Shown: piece by piece, positions 35,233-44,393 of the stretch
Numbering within the stretch: the first letter of the stretch is position 1
Layout of the letters: the number at the start of each line of letters is the position of its first letter
Assembly: GCA_900095835.1 (NCBI GenBank)
Contig: LT608321.1
Location: 613,581 to 676,315, forward strand
Direction of reading: 5' to 3'
From: Ihuprevotella massiliensis
GTDB lineage: Bacteria > Bacteroidota > Bacteroidia > Bacteroidales > Bacteroidaceae
Length of the DNA stretch: 62,735 bases
Made by a program: the position numbers and the translations under genes
Notes under the pieces: generated by a model
The model's database searches: none
What the model saw: only the letters and a program-made list of their open reading frames with translations
Told to the model about the DNA's origin: nothing

Positions 35233-35262
35233 TATAATGGTCTGATGACCGATTTGGGATTG
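35231..35262 (+). repeat. Short degenerate fragment of repeat A
   Basis: ACTATAATGGTCTGATGACC and the next 12 bases match 31671-31702 of copy A2 at about 25 of 32 positions, same orientation. It may be a remnant of a third copy. Confidence 0.4.
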
Positions 35263-35361
35263 TTGAGGACTGTGCTGTGACAGAGGCTAACACAGCAACA
35301 CAAAACCAAGTTGCCGTAGCATCTCCACAAAGAAAAGGGTCCGTGCTAGCGTTACACGAAG

Positions 35362-36027
35362 TTAGAAATTCACGATTCTCGCTTCTCCTGCGTGGGCATA
35401 GCGTTGGAGCAAGTCTTGTGCTAGGTCAATGCTCTCTTGCAGCAGTTGCTCATCACCATCATAACCGTTGATGATGAAAAGCAGACGGCTCGTAGTAGGT
35501 GAGAGCATGGTACGCGTGCTGTCGGAAGTGGGCGAAGCAATGGCACCCACTGCATCGCGATAAACAGGAAGTCCCTCGATGTTGAGTGTGCCACGTCCGA
35601 TACCTTCATAGGGTTCGTCCGCTATGCCTATGCCCAACTCCACAGATTCTCCCACGATTTTGTCGGCATCAAGCAGTCCCGTGGGATAACCACTAAAAAT
35701 GGACACCAGATTTCCCAAATCGACTAAAGTGTCTACACTATACAAGCCTTTTCCCTGCAAGACACGGCGGGAAAGTTGTTCACTAGCAGGACGATAGCGC
35801 GAAGGGTCTTTGCCACAAGCCTTATAAGCTGCGCGCGTGGCAGCAATGCTCGAGCGTGATTTGATGGTGTCGGTGGTGAAATCGGCTTGTAATTTTTCGC
35901 AACTTGCTTCGATTTCAGCCCAAAGTTCGGGAGAAGTGGCAGAATTTTGCACTGTCACCTCTAGAAATGCCCCTCTAAATTGGGGCACACGCTCAGAAAA
36001 TTCGGAAGAAACGGATATAGAAAGCAT
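35362..36027 (-). CDS. B3/4-domain protein (tRNA-synthetase editing-like)
   Basis: A 221-residue protein matching the B3/4 domain also found in the PheRS beta subunit, where it clears mischarged tRNA. Visible features are TRAAYKACGKDPSRYRPASEQL and SVDTLVDLGNLVSIFSGYPTG (quoted in part), then GLPVYRDAVGAIASPTSDS, all typical of the free-standing family. A possible trans-editing or amino-acid-binding role is inferred from the family; none is shown here. It begins 12 nt after the AddB-like stop on the same strand and so is probably cotranscribed. Confidence 0.8.
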   Translation of the reverse strand: MLSISVSSEFSERVPQFRGAFLEVTVQNSATSPELWAEIEASCEKLQADFTTDTIKSRSSIAATRAAYKACGKDPSRYRPASEQLSRRVLQGKGLYSVDTLVDLGNLVSIFSGYPTGLLDADKIVGESVELGIGIADEPYEGIGRGTLNIEGLPVYRDAVGAIASPTSDSTRTMLSPTTSRLLFIINGYDGDEQLLQESIDLAQDLLQRYAHAGEARIVNF

Positions 36028-36039
36028 AATGGAGTCAGT

Positions 36040-38841
36040 TTATTGGTAGCACAAAGAATAGTAAGGGCAAGTATTACACATCTGCACTTCTTTGGTGTTG
36101 GGTTCAAAGGGTAGATTTGGATTTAGGATTTCTGCCACTAATTCGCTTAGGCATTCACGAAACTCGGGGAATCTAGCCCGAAAATCTAAGACCTCCTTTT
36201 TATCCACTTGCAAATAAGGCGAATAGTCCTTTTTACGCAGTCTGTGGACAAAGAACAACGACGGAGCTATGGGGAGCTGAGATAGCTCAGCAGATAAATG
36301 GGGCACACTCTGTCCCTTTTGCAAACGTTCAAACTCATCTTCTAGCATCGCTGCATAGATGAAAGTTTGCAGCATATAGTGCTTTTGCTTGGAACCTCGA
36401 ATGGAGAATAGTTCGTCCAATACTTTGGCGTCCTCAATTTGTCCTCCTGTTTTATAGTCGACAACACGGAGTAGCTCCTGTCCTTGATGGATAATGGTGT
36501 CTAATCGGTCGATGATACCTCCGATGGCAACTTGGGAGATGGGAGCTGACGAGGGAAGATTGAGCCACATCGTGTGATAGCTTTCCAAGGCTTTAATGCG
36601 AAAATCAGGATATTTCGCATCATGCTCAAGAAGTGACTGGAGGAAAATCTCGATAATGTTGAGCAGCAAAGGGGTATATTTCACCTTCTCTTTGTCGATA
36701 GCCTCCCTAATATAACCTTGTAATAACGCTGGATGAGCCACCAAGTGCTTAAAGTGGTCGCTGTCCCCTTTTCCACCTCGCTCTTTGAGGAGATTTTTAT
36801 AAATCAACTCCGCAGCAGTGTGGAATATCGTACCCAGTGTGTTGGGCTGCACTTCTTCTGCATCAGGTTTAGGCTGCTGTATGCCAAGCACACGCTCATA
36901 ATAAAAGCGAAGTTGGCAGCGCAGATAGGTGTTGATGTCGGAAGGCGAAAGAGATACATGCTCCTTCTTCTCTATCTTATCATCTTTTCGTTTGATTTTA
37001 AGCCGTTCTATCAGATCAGCAGGCTTATCCACAGGTTGTGGGGTGTCGTGCGATGAAACGGGATCACTGGAAAGTGCGATATGCTCGATGGGCAACTGAG
37101 ATTCTACCATGAGTTGGGTTAAGAATCTGGACTTTTCCCCATCCACAATGCCTTCTGACGAAGAATTATAAAGGAGGCGCAAGCGTTTGGAACGCTGTAT
37201 CAAACGGTAGAAATAGTAGGCATAGACAGCGGTCTTGCGCTCGGGGGTGGTGAGTCCAAAGGCTTTGCGCAAGAGATAGGGGATGAACGAATTGTCACTA
37301 GATTTTTGTGGCAACACGCCTTCGTTGACAGACAACATGATGATATGCTCGAAATCTAGACAACGCGTTTCGAGTACACCCATCACTTGCAATCCCACTG
37401 CGGGCTCTCCAGCAAAAGGAATGACCGACTGACGCACAATCTGGCGCACAATACGTCGCAACGTGGTGGGATTGACCATCAAACGTCCACTCTCGGCGAT
37501 GAGCAACAGACGATTGAGCAAGGCATTCATCTGCGCATAGGCTTCGGACTGCAAGATGTGTTCAAAGCGTTCGCTGTCGAAATCGGATGTTACCACCAAA
37601 GTTTGAGCAGCTTCTTCCACGGCCTGCACCAAATGGGTAAGCGATTCCACCGTGGTTGGTGCTTGGGCTTGGCGTTCTAACTTTCCGAGTTCGCGCTCCA
37701 CGAGGGTGGCTACTGCGGTGTGATTGAGCGGAAAACCTTTGGTGACATTCACCTCTTCCACATTGGAAGGCAGCGCATGGAGCAAAGGCTGCAACAAAGA
37801 CTCATTGCAGAGTACTACTGCTGTGCGCTTCGCATCGGGGGTGAGATTATCCTTGAGCCAGGGCAATACACTCTGCACCTGCATAGTTTCGGTGGAAGCT
37901 GCCACCATCTCCACCTTTTCAATATGACGGAGGTTATCGAAATGCTCCGCGGGGAGTTCGTTGGGAAACTGTTGGAGATTTTGTCGCAAGAACAAACCTG
38001 CTTCAGCATCTTCCCACAACATCTGACTGAAACGTCGCTCTTCGGGGCTGAGTTGTCGGTCATCTTCCGACAAAAAACGCTCTTTCTCGCTGGGCAAATA
38101 ATATTTATCGTAATCCCAATAGAAAAGCGCTTTCTCCATCTGCTGAAGTTGTGAGAAAAGTTGCCATTCTACTCGATCGAGCACATTGAATCCCACAAAA
38201 ACGTACTTTTCTATGTGAGCAGGTGGTGCGACTTCTCCAGCTTTGAGTCGCTCCACCGTGCGACGGAAAGCTGCTCCTTCATAGGCTAATCCTTCGGAAG
38301 CAAGTTCTTCATTGAGTTGCTCATAAATGGGCAGAAGTGCATTCCACAATCTGCTGAACCGCTCGCGAATCTCACTTTGATGCTCGGGATCAAACTCCTT
38401 AAAAAATCGCTGCAACACCTCTGTTTGCTCCTCCGTCAAATAGTCGGTACGCTCTAATTCTCGTAAATCACGGATATTCTGAAAGAGCGCACTTGCATCT
38501 GCCATGTTTTTGTCTACATCATCAAAATCAGAGAGTAGACGCTCTGCCCATCCATAGAAATTGTCGAGCGAAACCCTATCTCCCGTGGCTTTTACATAAT
38601 GCTGGTGCACACGGCAGATGGTGTCAATGGAATCATTGATGTTTCGATCGCCAAAAGCACGAAAAAGTTCATTGATGGTAATGTATCGAGGTGCCCAAAT
38701 AGGTTGAGACGCTTGTGCTGAAAGATAATCGTTCAAAAACAGCGATGCACGCTTATTAGGGAACACCACCACCACCTTACTTAGGTCGTGCCCAAATTTA
38801 TGGAGAAGGTCTGTGGCAACAAGTTGAAGGAACGCTAGCAT
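36040..38841 (-). CDS. addB: AddB-like PD-(D/E)XK nuclease with iron-sulfur cysteines
   Basis: A 933-residue partner of AddA. The N-terminal half is a degenerate UvrD-like fold (VVVVFPNKRASLFLNDYLS where Walker A would lie). The C-terminal nuclease has Asp795 and Lys797 in VVDYKTGG. The cysteines expected to hold a 4Fe-4S cluster are visible: Cys642 in YLRCQLRFYYE and Cys922, Cys925 and Cys931 in CNTCPYYSLC at the very end. It is transcribed from a near-perfect promoter, with the B3/4 gene downstream. Confidence 0.88.
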   Translation of the reverse strand: MLAFLQLVATDLLHKFGHDLSKVVVVFPNKRASLFLNDYLSAQASQPIWAPRYITINELFRAFGDRNINDSIDTICRVHQHYVKATGDRVSLDNFYGWAERLLSDFDDVDKNMADASALFQNIRDLRELERTDYLTEEQTEVLQRFFKEFDPEHQSEIRERFSRLWNALLPIYEQLNEELASEGLAYEGAAFRRTVERLKAGEVAPPAHIEKYVFVGFNVLDRVEWQLFSQLQQMEKALFYWDYDKYYLPSEKERFLSEDDRQLSPEERRFSQMLWEDAEAGLFLRQNLQQFPNELPAEHFDNLRHIEKVEMVAASTETMQVQSVLPWLKDNLTPDAKRTAVVLCNESLLQPLLHALPSNVEEVNVTKGFPLNHTAVATLVERELGKLERQAQAPTTVESLTHLVQAVEEAAQTLVVTSDFDSERFEHILQSEAYAQMNALLNRLLLIAESGRLMVNPTTLRRIVRQIVRQSVIPFAGEPAVGLQVMGVLETRCLDFEHIIMLSVNEGVLPQKSSDNSFIPYLLRKAFGLTTPERKTAVYAYYFYRLIQRSKRLRLLYNSSSEGIVDGEKSRFLTQLMVESQLPIEHIALSSDPVSSHDTPQPVDKPADLIERLKIKRKDDKIEKKEHVSLSPSDINTYLRCQLRFYYERVLGIQQPKPDAEEVQPNTLGTIFHTAAELIYKNLLKERGGKGDSDHFKHLVAHPALLQGYIREAIDKEKVKYTPLLLNIIEIFLQSLLEHDAKYPDFRIKALESYHTMWLNLPSSAPISQVAIGGIIDRLDTIIHQGQELLRVVDYKTGGQIEDAKVLDELFSIRGSKQKHYMLQTFIYAAMLEDEFERLQKGQSVPHLSAELSQLPIAPSLFFVHRLRKKDYSPYLQVDKKEVLDFRARFPEFRECLSELVAEILNPNLPFEPNTKEVQMCNTCPYYSLCYQ

Positions 38842-38890
38842 AAAGTGTTATATCTGTATCGATGATGTATTCTAAAAAAATAAGTAACAG

Positions 38891-38922
38891 CAAAGTTAAG
38901 AAATCCAAGCAGAATAGGCAAA
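38891..38922 (-). promoter_or_regulatory. Promoter of addB (TTTG-20-TAACTTTG)
   Basis: On the minus strand, TTTG (38922-38919) is followed after exactly 20 bases by TAACTTTG (38898-38891), matching both Bacteroidetes promoter boxes. The start codon is about 50 nt downstream of the -7 box. Confidence 0.8.
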
Positions 38923-39035
38923 CCTTCGAGCGTTCATTTTATGGAAGTGAGAGACATCTACAGAAAAAGTGAATATTTCTGTAGTTAGCAGCAGAAAAAA
39001 CTGAATTCTTCGGCATATAGAATGAAATAAAATCG

Positions 39036-39043
39036 TAACTTTG
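39036..39043 (+). promoter_or_regulatory. -7 box for galE
   Basis: TAACTTTG fits TAnnTTTG; no good -33 box is present. It lies 130 nt before the galE start and just before the alternative upstream ATG at 39062. Confidence 0.5.
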
Positions 39044-39172
39044 CTGCATAAATGAAGGGGCATGAAGCAGAATCTTCGACCAATAAACAAAAGGTATTCA
39101 CAGCTTCATGGCATAGAGCTTTCACGTGAGTGTCTGCCCTCGCTAAATAGTCAATCAACGACACATATCAAT

Positions 39173-40213
39173 ATGAAAAAGACCATCCTTGTCACTGGTG
39201 GTACGGGCTTTATTGGTTCGCACACCACCGTTGAACTTCAAGCCGCAGGCTATGATGTGGTAATCATTGACAACTTGAGCAATTCAAAGGCTGAAGTTGT
39301 AGAAGGTATCGAAAAAATTAGTGGCGTGCGTCCTGCTTTTGAAAAAGTGGACTGCTGCGACCTTCCAGCTCTCGAAGGTGTATTCCAAAAGTATCCTGGT
39401 ATCGAGGGTATTATCCACTTTGCAGCTTCTAAGGCTGTAGGTGAATCAGTGGAGCAACCTCTCAAGTATTACGAGAACAACCTCGTGAGCCTCATCAACT
39501 TGCTCAAGTTGATGCCTAAATACAATGTGAAGGGCATTATCTTCTCTTCTTCTTGCACCGTATATGGTCAACCAGACGCTAAGGACCTTCCTGTGAGCGA
39601 ACAAGCTCCTATCAAGAAGGCGGAATCTCCTTATGGCAACACGAAGCAAGTGAACGAAGAAATCATCCAAGACTTCATTCACAGTGGTGCTCCCATCTCA
39701 GCGATCATTCTCCGCTACTTCAACCCCATCGGTGCGCACCCCACTGCACTCATTGGCGAAGTGCCCAACGGCACACCTGCCAACCTCATTCCTTACCTCA
39801 CTCAAACAGCAATCGGCATCCGCGAACAACTCGCTGTGTTTGGTGACGACTACAACACTCCCGACGGTTCTTGCATCCGCGACTTCATCTATGTGGTGGA
39901 CCTCGCTAAAGCGCACGTGGCTGCTATGGCGCGCATCGTAGACGGTAAGAACGATGAACCTGTGGAAATCTTCAATGTCGGTACGGGTAACGGCGTGAGT
40001 GTATTTGAACTCATCAACACCTTCGAGAAGTGCACAGGCGTGAAGCTCAACTACAAGGTGGTTCCTCGTCGTGCTGGCGATATTGAACAAGTTTGGGGTA
40101 ATGTGGACAAAGCCAACAAAGTTTTGGGCTGGAAGGCTGTTCATACCCTCGAAGAAGCACTCTCTTCTGCATGGAAGTGGCAAGAAAAACTTCGCGCTGA
40201 CGGTGTGATGTAA
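39173..40213 (+). CDS. galE: UDP-glucose 4-epimerase
   Basis: A 346-residue NAD-dependent SDR-family epimerase interconverting UDP-glucose and UDP-galactose. The start at 39173 puts the Rossmann motif at the usual place (MKKTILVTGGTGFIGSHT, GxxGxxG at 9-15). Earlier in-frame ATGs add residues unlike the family. Catalytic features are the Ser-Ser-Cys-Thr-Val-Tyr segment and SPYGNTKQVNEE (YxxxK). Later YFNPIGAHPTALIGE and RDFIYVVDLAKAH are diagnostic of GalE. It supplies nucleotide sugars for surface glycans or galactose use. Confidence 0.95.
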   Translation: MKKTILVTGGTGFIGSHTTVELQAAGYDVVIIDNLSNSKAEVVEGIEKISGVRPAFEKVDCCDLPALEGVFQKYPGIEGIIHFAASKAVGESVEQPLKYYENNLVSLINLLKLMPKYNVKGIIFSSSCTVYGQPDAKDLPVSEQAPIKKAESPYGNTKQVNEEIIQDFIHSGAPISAIILRYFNPIGAHPTALIGEVPNGTPANLIPYLTQTAIGIREQLAVFGDDYNTPDGSCIRDFIYVVDLAKAHVAAMARIVDGKNDEPVEIFNVGTGNGVSVFELINTFEKCTGVKLNYKVVPRRAGDIEQVWGNVDKANKVLGWKAVHTLEEALSSAWKWQEKLRADGVM

Positions 40214-40311
40214 TTCTACCGCTGTTCCTGCAACAGCAACAAATAAAGGAAATGATAAGGCTATATCAGTATTGCTGAACATAATTGGCTTTGGCTTTTC
40301 CTTGATAAAAC

Positions 40312-40353
40312 AAAAAGTCCGTGTCATACTTGGGTTTGACACGGACTTTTTTT
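40312..40353. terminator. Bidirectional terminator between galE and the nucleotidyltransferase gene
   Basis: A 15-bp perfect stem AAAAAGTCCGTGTCA (40312-40326) with TGACACGGACTTTTT (40337-40351), then further T. A-tracts and T-tracts on both sides let it serve the two convergent genes. Confidence 0.9.
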
Positions 40354-40370
40354 CGACTGCTATCACTTTA

Positions 40371-41480
40371 TTATTTCCAGAACTTCAGACGCAGGAATGC
40401 GCGTTTCAACAAATTTGGGGGGCTTGCTAGGAACTCTGTGGGTGACCAAGAGAAGAAACGAAAGGCATTGACGAAGAATTCGACATAGTAGTGTGCGATG
40501 CTTGACAATCCTTTGCCACTCTTACGAACACTACCGTGTTTGCCAGTGCGAATGATCCATCGTAGCAACTGCTGAGCACGCCATCCATCAACCGGATGAT
40601 AGAGATGTTCATCTTTATGTAGCAGCGTCTTGGCATTTGCACCTAAATACTCCACAGAGATAGCCGCTAACATACGATAGAATCGCCCAAGATGCAGGTA
40701 TTTCAACCCATTACGGAGCAACGCTTCGTCGATTTGCTCGTGACTTTGTTGCTGCACCATCATCCAATCCACCACTTCGCGCAACCCTACTCCACCATGA
40801 CTGGCATGCACCAACGTGTGTGCCGTAAGAAGAATGACATTGAGATGCGGAGGAAGCACAGCTACTTGATAGCCGTCTATCTCAACGTAATTGTGCCACT
40901 CTTCCACTTGATCAACCTCAGTCGCTACCATCTTACGCAATCTGCGCGCAGTAGCAGGCCATTGCATGGGTTGCAGTTCCCGATGCACCTCCACCTCTAT
41001 ATCACCTTTTCTGAACGTATCGTGTAACGCAGTCTGATGATCTGGCACATAGCCACGATGAAGGAGAAGCGCGATGGAAGACTGGAAGTGCTGAGGAGCA
41101 ACATAGATGTCGATATCTCCAGGACGACGCAAGAGTGGGTGCGGATAGGCAGTAGCAGATGCTTGCCCTTTCAACACGACATAGCGAATGCCAGCAGCAT
41201 CGAAGGCTTTGGCAAGTTCCACTACTTCTGCATTGAAGTTGAGACTCACCTGCTCCAACATGGGCCACCCACCAAGCCATTGCATCAGTTGGAGGCGTTG
41301 CTCGGGAGCTACTTCGATTTTAGGCAATCCATAGAGCAAACCATCCACTGTTTGACGACGTGCCTCACGAATGACAGCAGAAAAATCCACGACTTTGGGA
41401 GATTCCTCCTGTCCATGGAGCGCACAACGCAACAATGCGAGGAGTGTTTCGTAAGTTTGATTCAGAGTAAGGTTAGACAT
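40371..41480 (-). CDS. Nucleotidyltransferase-family protein (PF14907-like)
   Basis: A 369-residue protein of the uncharacterised nucleotidyltransferase family often found in surface-polysaccharide loci. The active-site pattern is visible: VVLKGQASA (Lys104) then RRPGDIDIYV (GDID at 121-124), the Gly-Asp-x-Asp of a pol-beta-type fold, followed by a helical C-terminal half. Substrate unknown. It begins 12 nt after the stop of the upstream ABC-F gene and is likely cotranscribed with it, ending at the shared terminator. Confidence 0.8.
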   Translation of the reverse strand: MSNLTLNQTYETLLALLRCALHGQEESPKVVDFSAVIREARRQTVDGLLYGLPKIEVAPEQRLQLMQWLGGWPMLEQVSLNFNAEVVELAKAFDAAGIRYVVLKGQASATAYPHPLLRRPGDIDIYVAPQHFQSSIALLLHRGYVPDHQTALHDTFRKGDIEVEVHRELQPMQWPATARRLRKMVATEVDQVEEWHNYVEIDGYQVAVLPPHLNVILLTAHTLVHASHGGVGLREVVDWMMVQQQSHEQIDEALLRNGLKYLHLGRFYRMLAAISVEYLGANAKTLLHKDEHLYHPVDGWRAQQLLRWIIRTGKHGSVRKSGKGLSSIAHYYVEFFVNAFRFFSWSPTEFLASPPNLLKRAFLRLKFWK

Positions 41481-41492
41481 CGGCTTGTGAAA

Positions 41493-43130
41493 TTAGGATT
41501 TACGTTCCAATTCTTGGAGATTTTCCAAACGCTTAGTTTCCAAGAAATCGTAAATACCTCCGAGGTGTTCCTTCACTTTTCCTCCACCAAACTCATAGAC
41601 TTTCGTCACCAAGCCATCGAGGAAGTCACGATCGTGACTCACCACAATGAGTGTGCCATCAAAGTCTTGCAATGCTTGTTTGAGCACGTCTTTTGTACGC
41701 AAATCAAGGTGGTTAGTCGGTTCGTCGAGAATGAGCAAATTGAATGGTTCAAGCAAGAGTTTGAGAATTGCCAAACGCGTGCGCTCACCTCCAGAAAGCA
41801 CTTTTACTTTCTTGGTTCCTTCTTCTCCGCCAAACATGAAAGCACCGAGCAAATCACGAATCTTCAAACGGATTTCTCCCTTTGCCACACTGTCGATGGT
41901 GTCATAAACGGTGATTTCTCCATCCAACAATGTGGCTTGATTTTGTGCAAAATAACCTATTTGCACATTGTGTCCAAGGGTGAGTGTGCCTTCGTGTTCG
42001 AGTTGTCCCATGATACATTTGACAAGCGTGGATTTACCTTCACCGTTTCGTCCAACAAAAGCCACTTTGTCACCACGCTCCACCATGAGCGATGCATTTC
42101 TGAACACCACGTGGTCACCATAAGTCTTACCTACAGCATCCATGGTCACAGGATAACTGCCGGAACGTGGAGAAGGTGGGAACTTCAAACGCAAGCGTGA
42201 AGTATCTTCTTCGTCCACTTCCACTAGCTCAAGCTTTTCGAGCATGCGCACACGGCTCTGCACCTGGTTCGTTTTGGAATAAGTACCCTTGAATCGCTCA
42301 ATATACAACTTGGTTTCAGCAATCATCTTTTGCTGATCGTCATATTGTTTCTGCTGTTGTTCACGACGCTCCTTGCGCAACTCTAAGTATTGCGAATACC
42401 CCGCCTTGTAGTCGTAGATGCGGCCGAGTGTTATCTCGATGGTGCGCGTAGTGATGTTGTCCACAAACTTACGGTCGTGACTGATCACCACCACAGCTTT
42501 GCCAGAGGTCATGATGAAATTCTCCAACCATCCGATACTTTCTATATCCAAGTGGTTAGTGGGCTCGTCGAGCAGGAGCACATCAGGATTTTGCAAGAGC
42601 AATTTTGCTAACTCAATGCGCATGCGCCAACCACCAGAGAAGTCACTTGTAGGACGTTGGAAGTCGGTGCGTTCAAATCCTAATCCGAGAAGCATTTTCT
42701 CCACATCTTCCTCAAAGTGAGTAAGATCAATCGCATAAAACTTCTCACTCATCGCAGCCACTTTCTCTATGAGTGCCATATATTCTTCGCTCTCATAGTC
42801 GGTGCGCGTCATGAGTTCTTGATTCAGTTTCTCGATTTCACCTTCCATCTCCTTGAGATGCTCAAAGGGCAAACAAGCCTCTTCAAATACGGTGCGACCA
42901 TCTTCAGTGAGCAAATGCTGTGGAAGATAGGCAATCACTGTATCTTTAGGTGCGCTTACACGTCCGCGGGTGGGTTGTCGTGCACCTGCAAGAATTTTCA
43001 AGAGCGTGCTTTTGCCCGCTCCGTTCTTCCCCATCAAAGCGATGCGGTCTTTCTCGTTAATCTGAAATGAAATGTCTTTGAAGAGGGTTGTTCCTCCAAA
43101 TTCTACGGTTAAACCGTCAACTGATATCAT
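41493..43130 (-). CDS. ABC-F family ATPase (copy 1)
   Basis: A 545-residue soluble protein with two ABC ATPase domains and no membrane part, as in ribosome-associated ABC-F factors. Walker A sites: GKNGAGKST (34-42) and GRNGEGKST. Signature loops: FSGGWRMR and LSGGERTRL. Both domains have LILDEPTNHLD-type Walker B. The interdomain linker (about 240-310) is charged and helical, the part that reaches the ribosomal P/E sites in the family. No long C-terminal extension, unlike copy 2 at 46584-48530. Role in translation or antibiotic protection cannot be decided from sequence. Confidence 0.92.
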   Translation of the reverse strand: MISVDGLTVEFGGTTLFKDISFQINEKDRIALMGKNGAGKSTLLKILAGARQPTRGRVSAPKDTVIAYLPQHLLTEDGRTVFEEACLPFEHLKEMEGEIEKLNQELMTRTDYESEEYMALIEKVAAMSEKFYAIDLTHFEEDVEKMLLGLGFERTDFQRPTSDFSGGWRMRIELAKLLLQNPDVLLLDEPTNHLDIESIGWLENFIMTSGKAVVVISHDRKFVDNITTRTIEITLGRIYDYKAGYSQYLELRKERREQQQKQYDDQQKMIAETKLYIERFKGTYSKTNQVQSRVRMLEKLELVEVDEEDTSRLRLKFPPSPRSGSYPVTMDAVGKTYGDHVVFRNASLMVERGDKVAFVGRNGEGKSTLVKCIMGQLEHEGTLTLGHNVQIGYFAQNQATLLDGEITVYDTIDSVAKGEIRLKIRDLLGAFMFGGEEGTKKVKVLSGGERTRLAILKLLLEPFNLLILDEPTNHLDLRTKDVLKQALQDFDGTLIVVSHDRDFLDGLVTKVYEFGGGKVKEHLGGIYDFLETKRLENLQELERKS

Positions 43131-43174
43131 AAATGTCTATATTATACTGCGATAGTCTATATGTAATGCGGTTG

Positions 43175-43206
43175 CAAAGTTACTCATTCTTCCTCGCTTT
43201 GCCAAA
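43175..43206 (-). promoter_or_regulatory. Promoter of ABC-F copy 1 (TTTG-20-TAACTTTG)
   Basis: On the minus strand TTTG (43206-43203), 20 bases, TAACTTTG (43182-43175): both boxes and the spacing are exact. It overlaps the last codons of metA, so the ABC-F gene has its own promoter although it follows metA by only 49 nt. Confidence 0.8.
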
Positions 43207-44244
43207 TGCGACACGTTGATTTGCCCCAGAGTAAGGGAAATCCTTGCTCGTAGAGCCACCCAAATGAGTCACCACCCAATTGCGGTAGAACAACAAAGCC
43301 GTTTGTTGCCAAGAGAAGTCGATGCCTTTTTCAGGATTATCCTCTACATAATAATGAAGAGGAGGAGCAATCGGCAATCCCTTTGCCAAGTCGCGACGGT
43401 ACTCTCCATCTAAGGTATCGGCTTTGTACTCCAAATGCCCTGTCACAAAAGTTTGCAGCCGAGCGGCATCGTAGAAAATGCTCTGCCCCACCTCGCTATC
43501 AGCAAGCACCTCCAACTCTTCTGGAAGAAATTGCGTATCACCACCCTGCAAAGTGGATTCAGTGTCAGTATCTCCTAGATAAACTTCGGTGTGTCTACTA
43601 TGCGGCATGGGAAAAGTCTCACCCAAACCACAGAGTAAGGGATGTTGCGGAGCTAGATTACGTTGTGCAAAGATACCGAAGCACTTGTGAGAAAGTGGAC
43701 GCTTGTCAATGCCGTAGAAATGATAGAGTGCGGCTTGCGCTGCCCAGCAGATATTGAGCGTGGGAATGTTCATCCTCACTGTCCAATCCCAGATATGTTG
43801 CAATACACTCCAATAGCGCACTTCCTCAAAAGGCATTTGTTCCAAAGGAGCTCCCGTGATGATGAGTGCATCAATGTGAGGAGATTTGAAAGTGTCAGAG
43901 GAATAGGAAGAATACGCAACACTTTCGTCAGTATTCTTGGAAGTTTCAGATTTCAATCTCAAAGCATTCTCACAATATGTGGGAGCAAAATCTACATAGT
44001 GCGTATCTACATATTCCTGTGGCGTAGTTTTATACTGCTGTCCTGGGATTTTCAGTAGCACGAGATTGAGAGGAATGCCAGAAGCTGCAAGCATGCGACA
44101 GAAATCATGCTCAGTCTCAGCTTTCTTTGGCATGAGATTGAGCAAACCCACAGTAGGCAAAGTGCGTTCGTGCCCTACTCTGAGGGAATACCCTAAACTC
44201 GCTAAGGATTCAATGGCTGGAATCAAACTATTTACGTGGAGCAT
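43180..44244 (-). CDS. metA: Homoserine O-acyltransferase (MetA family)
   Basis: A 354-residue enzyme activating homoserine as O-succinyl- or O-acetylhomoserine, the first committed step to methionine. Catalytic residues: Cys166 in NICWAAQAAL, His270 and Glu272 in TGHLEY. The family block GLLNLMPKKAETEHDF (33-48) is clear. A Ser/Thr-rich insert (about 97-120) lies before the ITGAPLEQMPFEEVRYW block. The acyl donor depends on one active-site residue that I did not assign, so succinyl versus acetyl is open. It follows the M13 peptidase terminator. Confidence 0.9.
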   Translation of the reverse strand: MLHVNSLIPAIESLASLGYSLRVGHERTLPTVGLLNLMPKKAETEHDFCRMLAASGIPLNLVLLKIPGQQYKTTPQEYVDTHYVDFAPTYCENALRLKSETSKNTDESVAYSSYSSDTFKSPHIDALIITGAPLEQMPFEEVRYWSVLQHIWDWTVRMNIPTLNICWAAQAALYHFYGIDKRPLSHKCFGIFAQRNLAPQHPLLCGLGETFPMPHSRHTEVYLGDTDTESTLQGGDTQFLPEELEVLADSEVGQSIFYDAARLQTFVTGHLEYKADTLDGEYRRDLAKGLPIAPPLHYYVEDNPEKGIDFSWQQTALLFYRNWVVTHLGGSTSKDFPYSGANQRVAFGKARKNE

Positions 44245-44262
44245 CGCAACAATATAGGAAGA

Positions 44263-44310
44263 AAGAAAAAGAAAAGGTGGTCAGCTGCAAAGGAGTGTGC
44301 TGACCACCTT
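44263..44310 (-). terminator. Minus-strand terminator of the M13 peptidase gene
   Basis: A perfect 12-bp stem AAGGTGGTCAGC (44274-44285) with GCTGACCACCTT (44299-44310). The minus-strand tail TTTTCTTTTTCTTTC is T-rich. It lies about 85 nt past the peptidase stop and 20 nt before metA. Confidence 0.85.
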
Positions 44311-44393
44311 ACTGATGTATGAACTTTATTGAGATATGTAAACTTAGCTAAATAGACTAACCTAACGACTACGCTACAAACTACTGCTAAGCC

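Noticed and set aside
41037-42200. A 387-codon plus-strand frame across the nucleotidyltransferase and ABC-F genes
   Set aside because: It runs antisense through two clear genes and their junction; composition is not protein-like.
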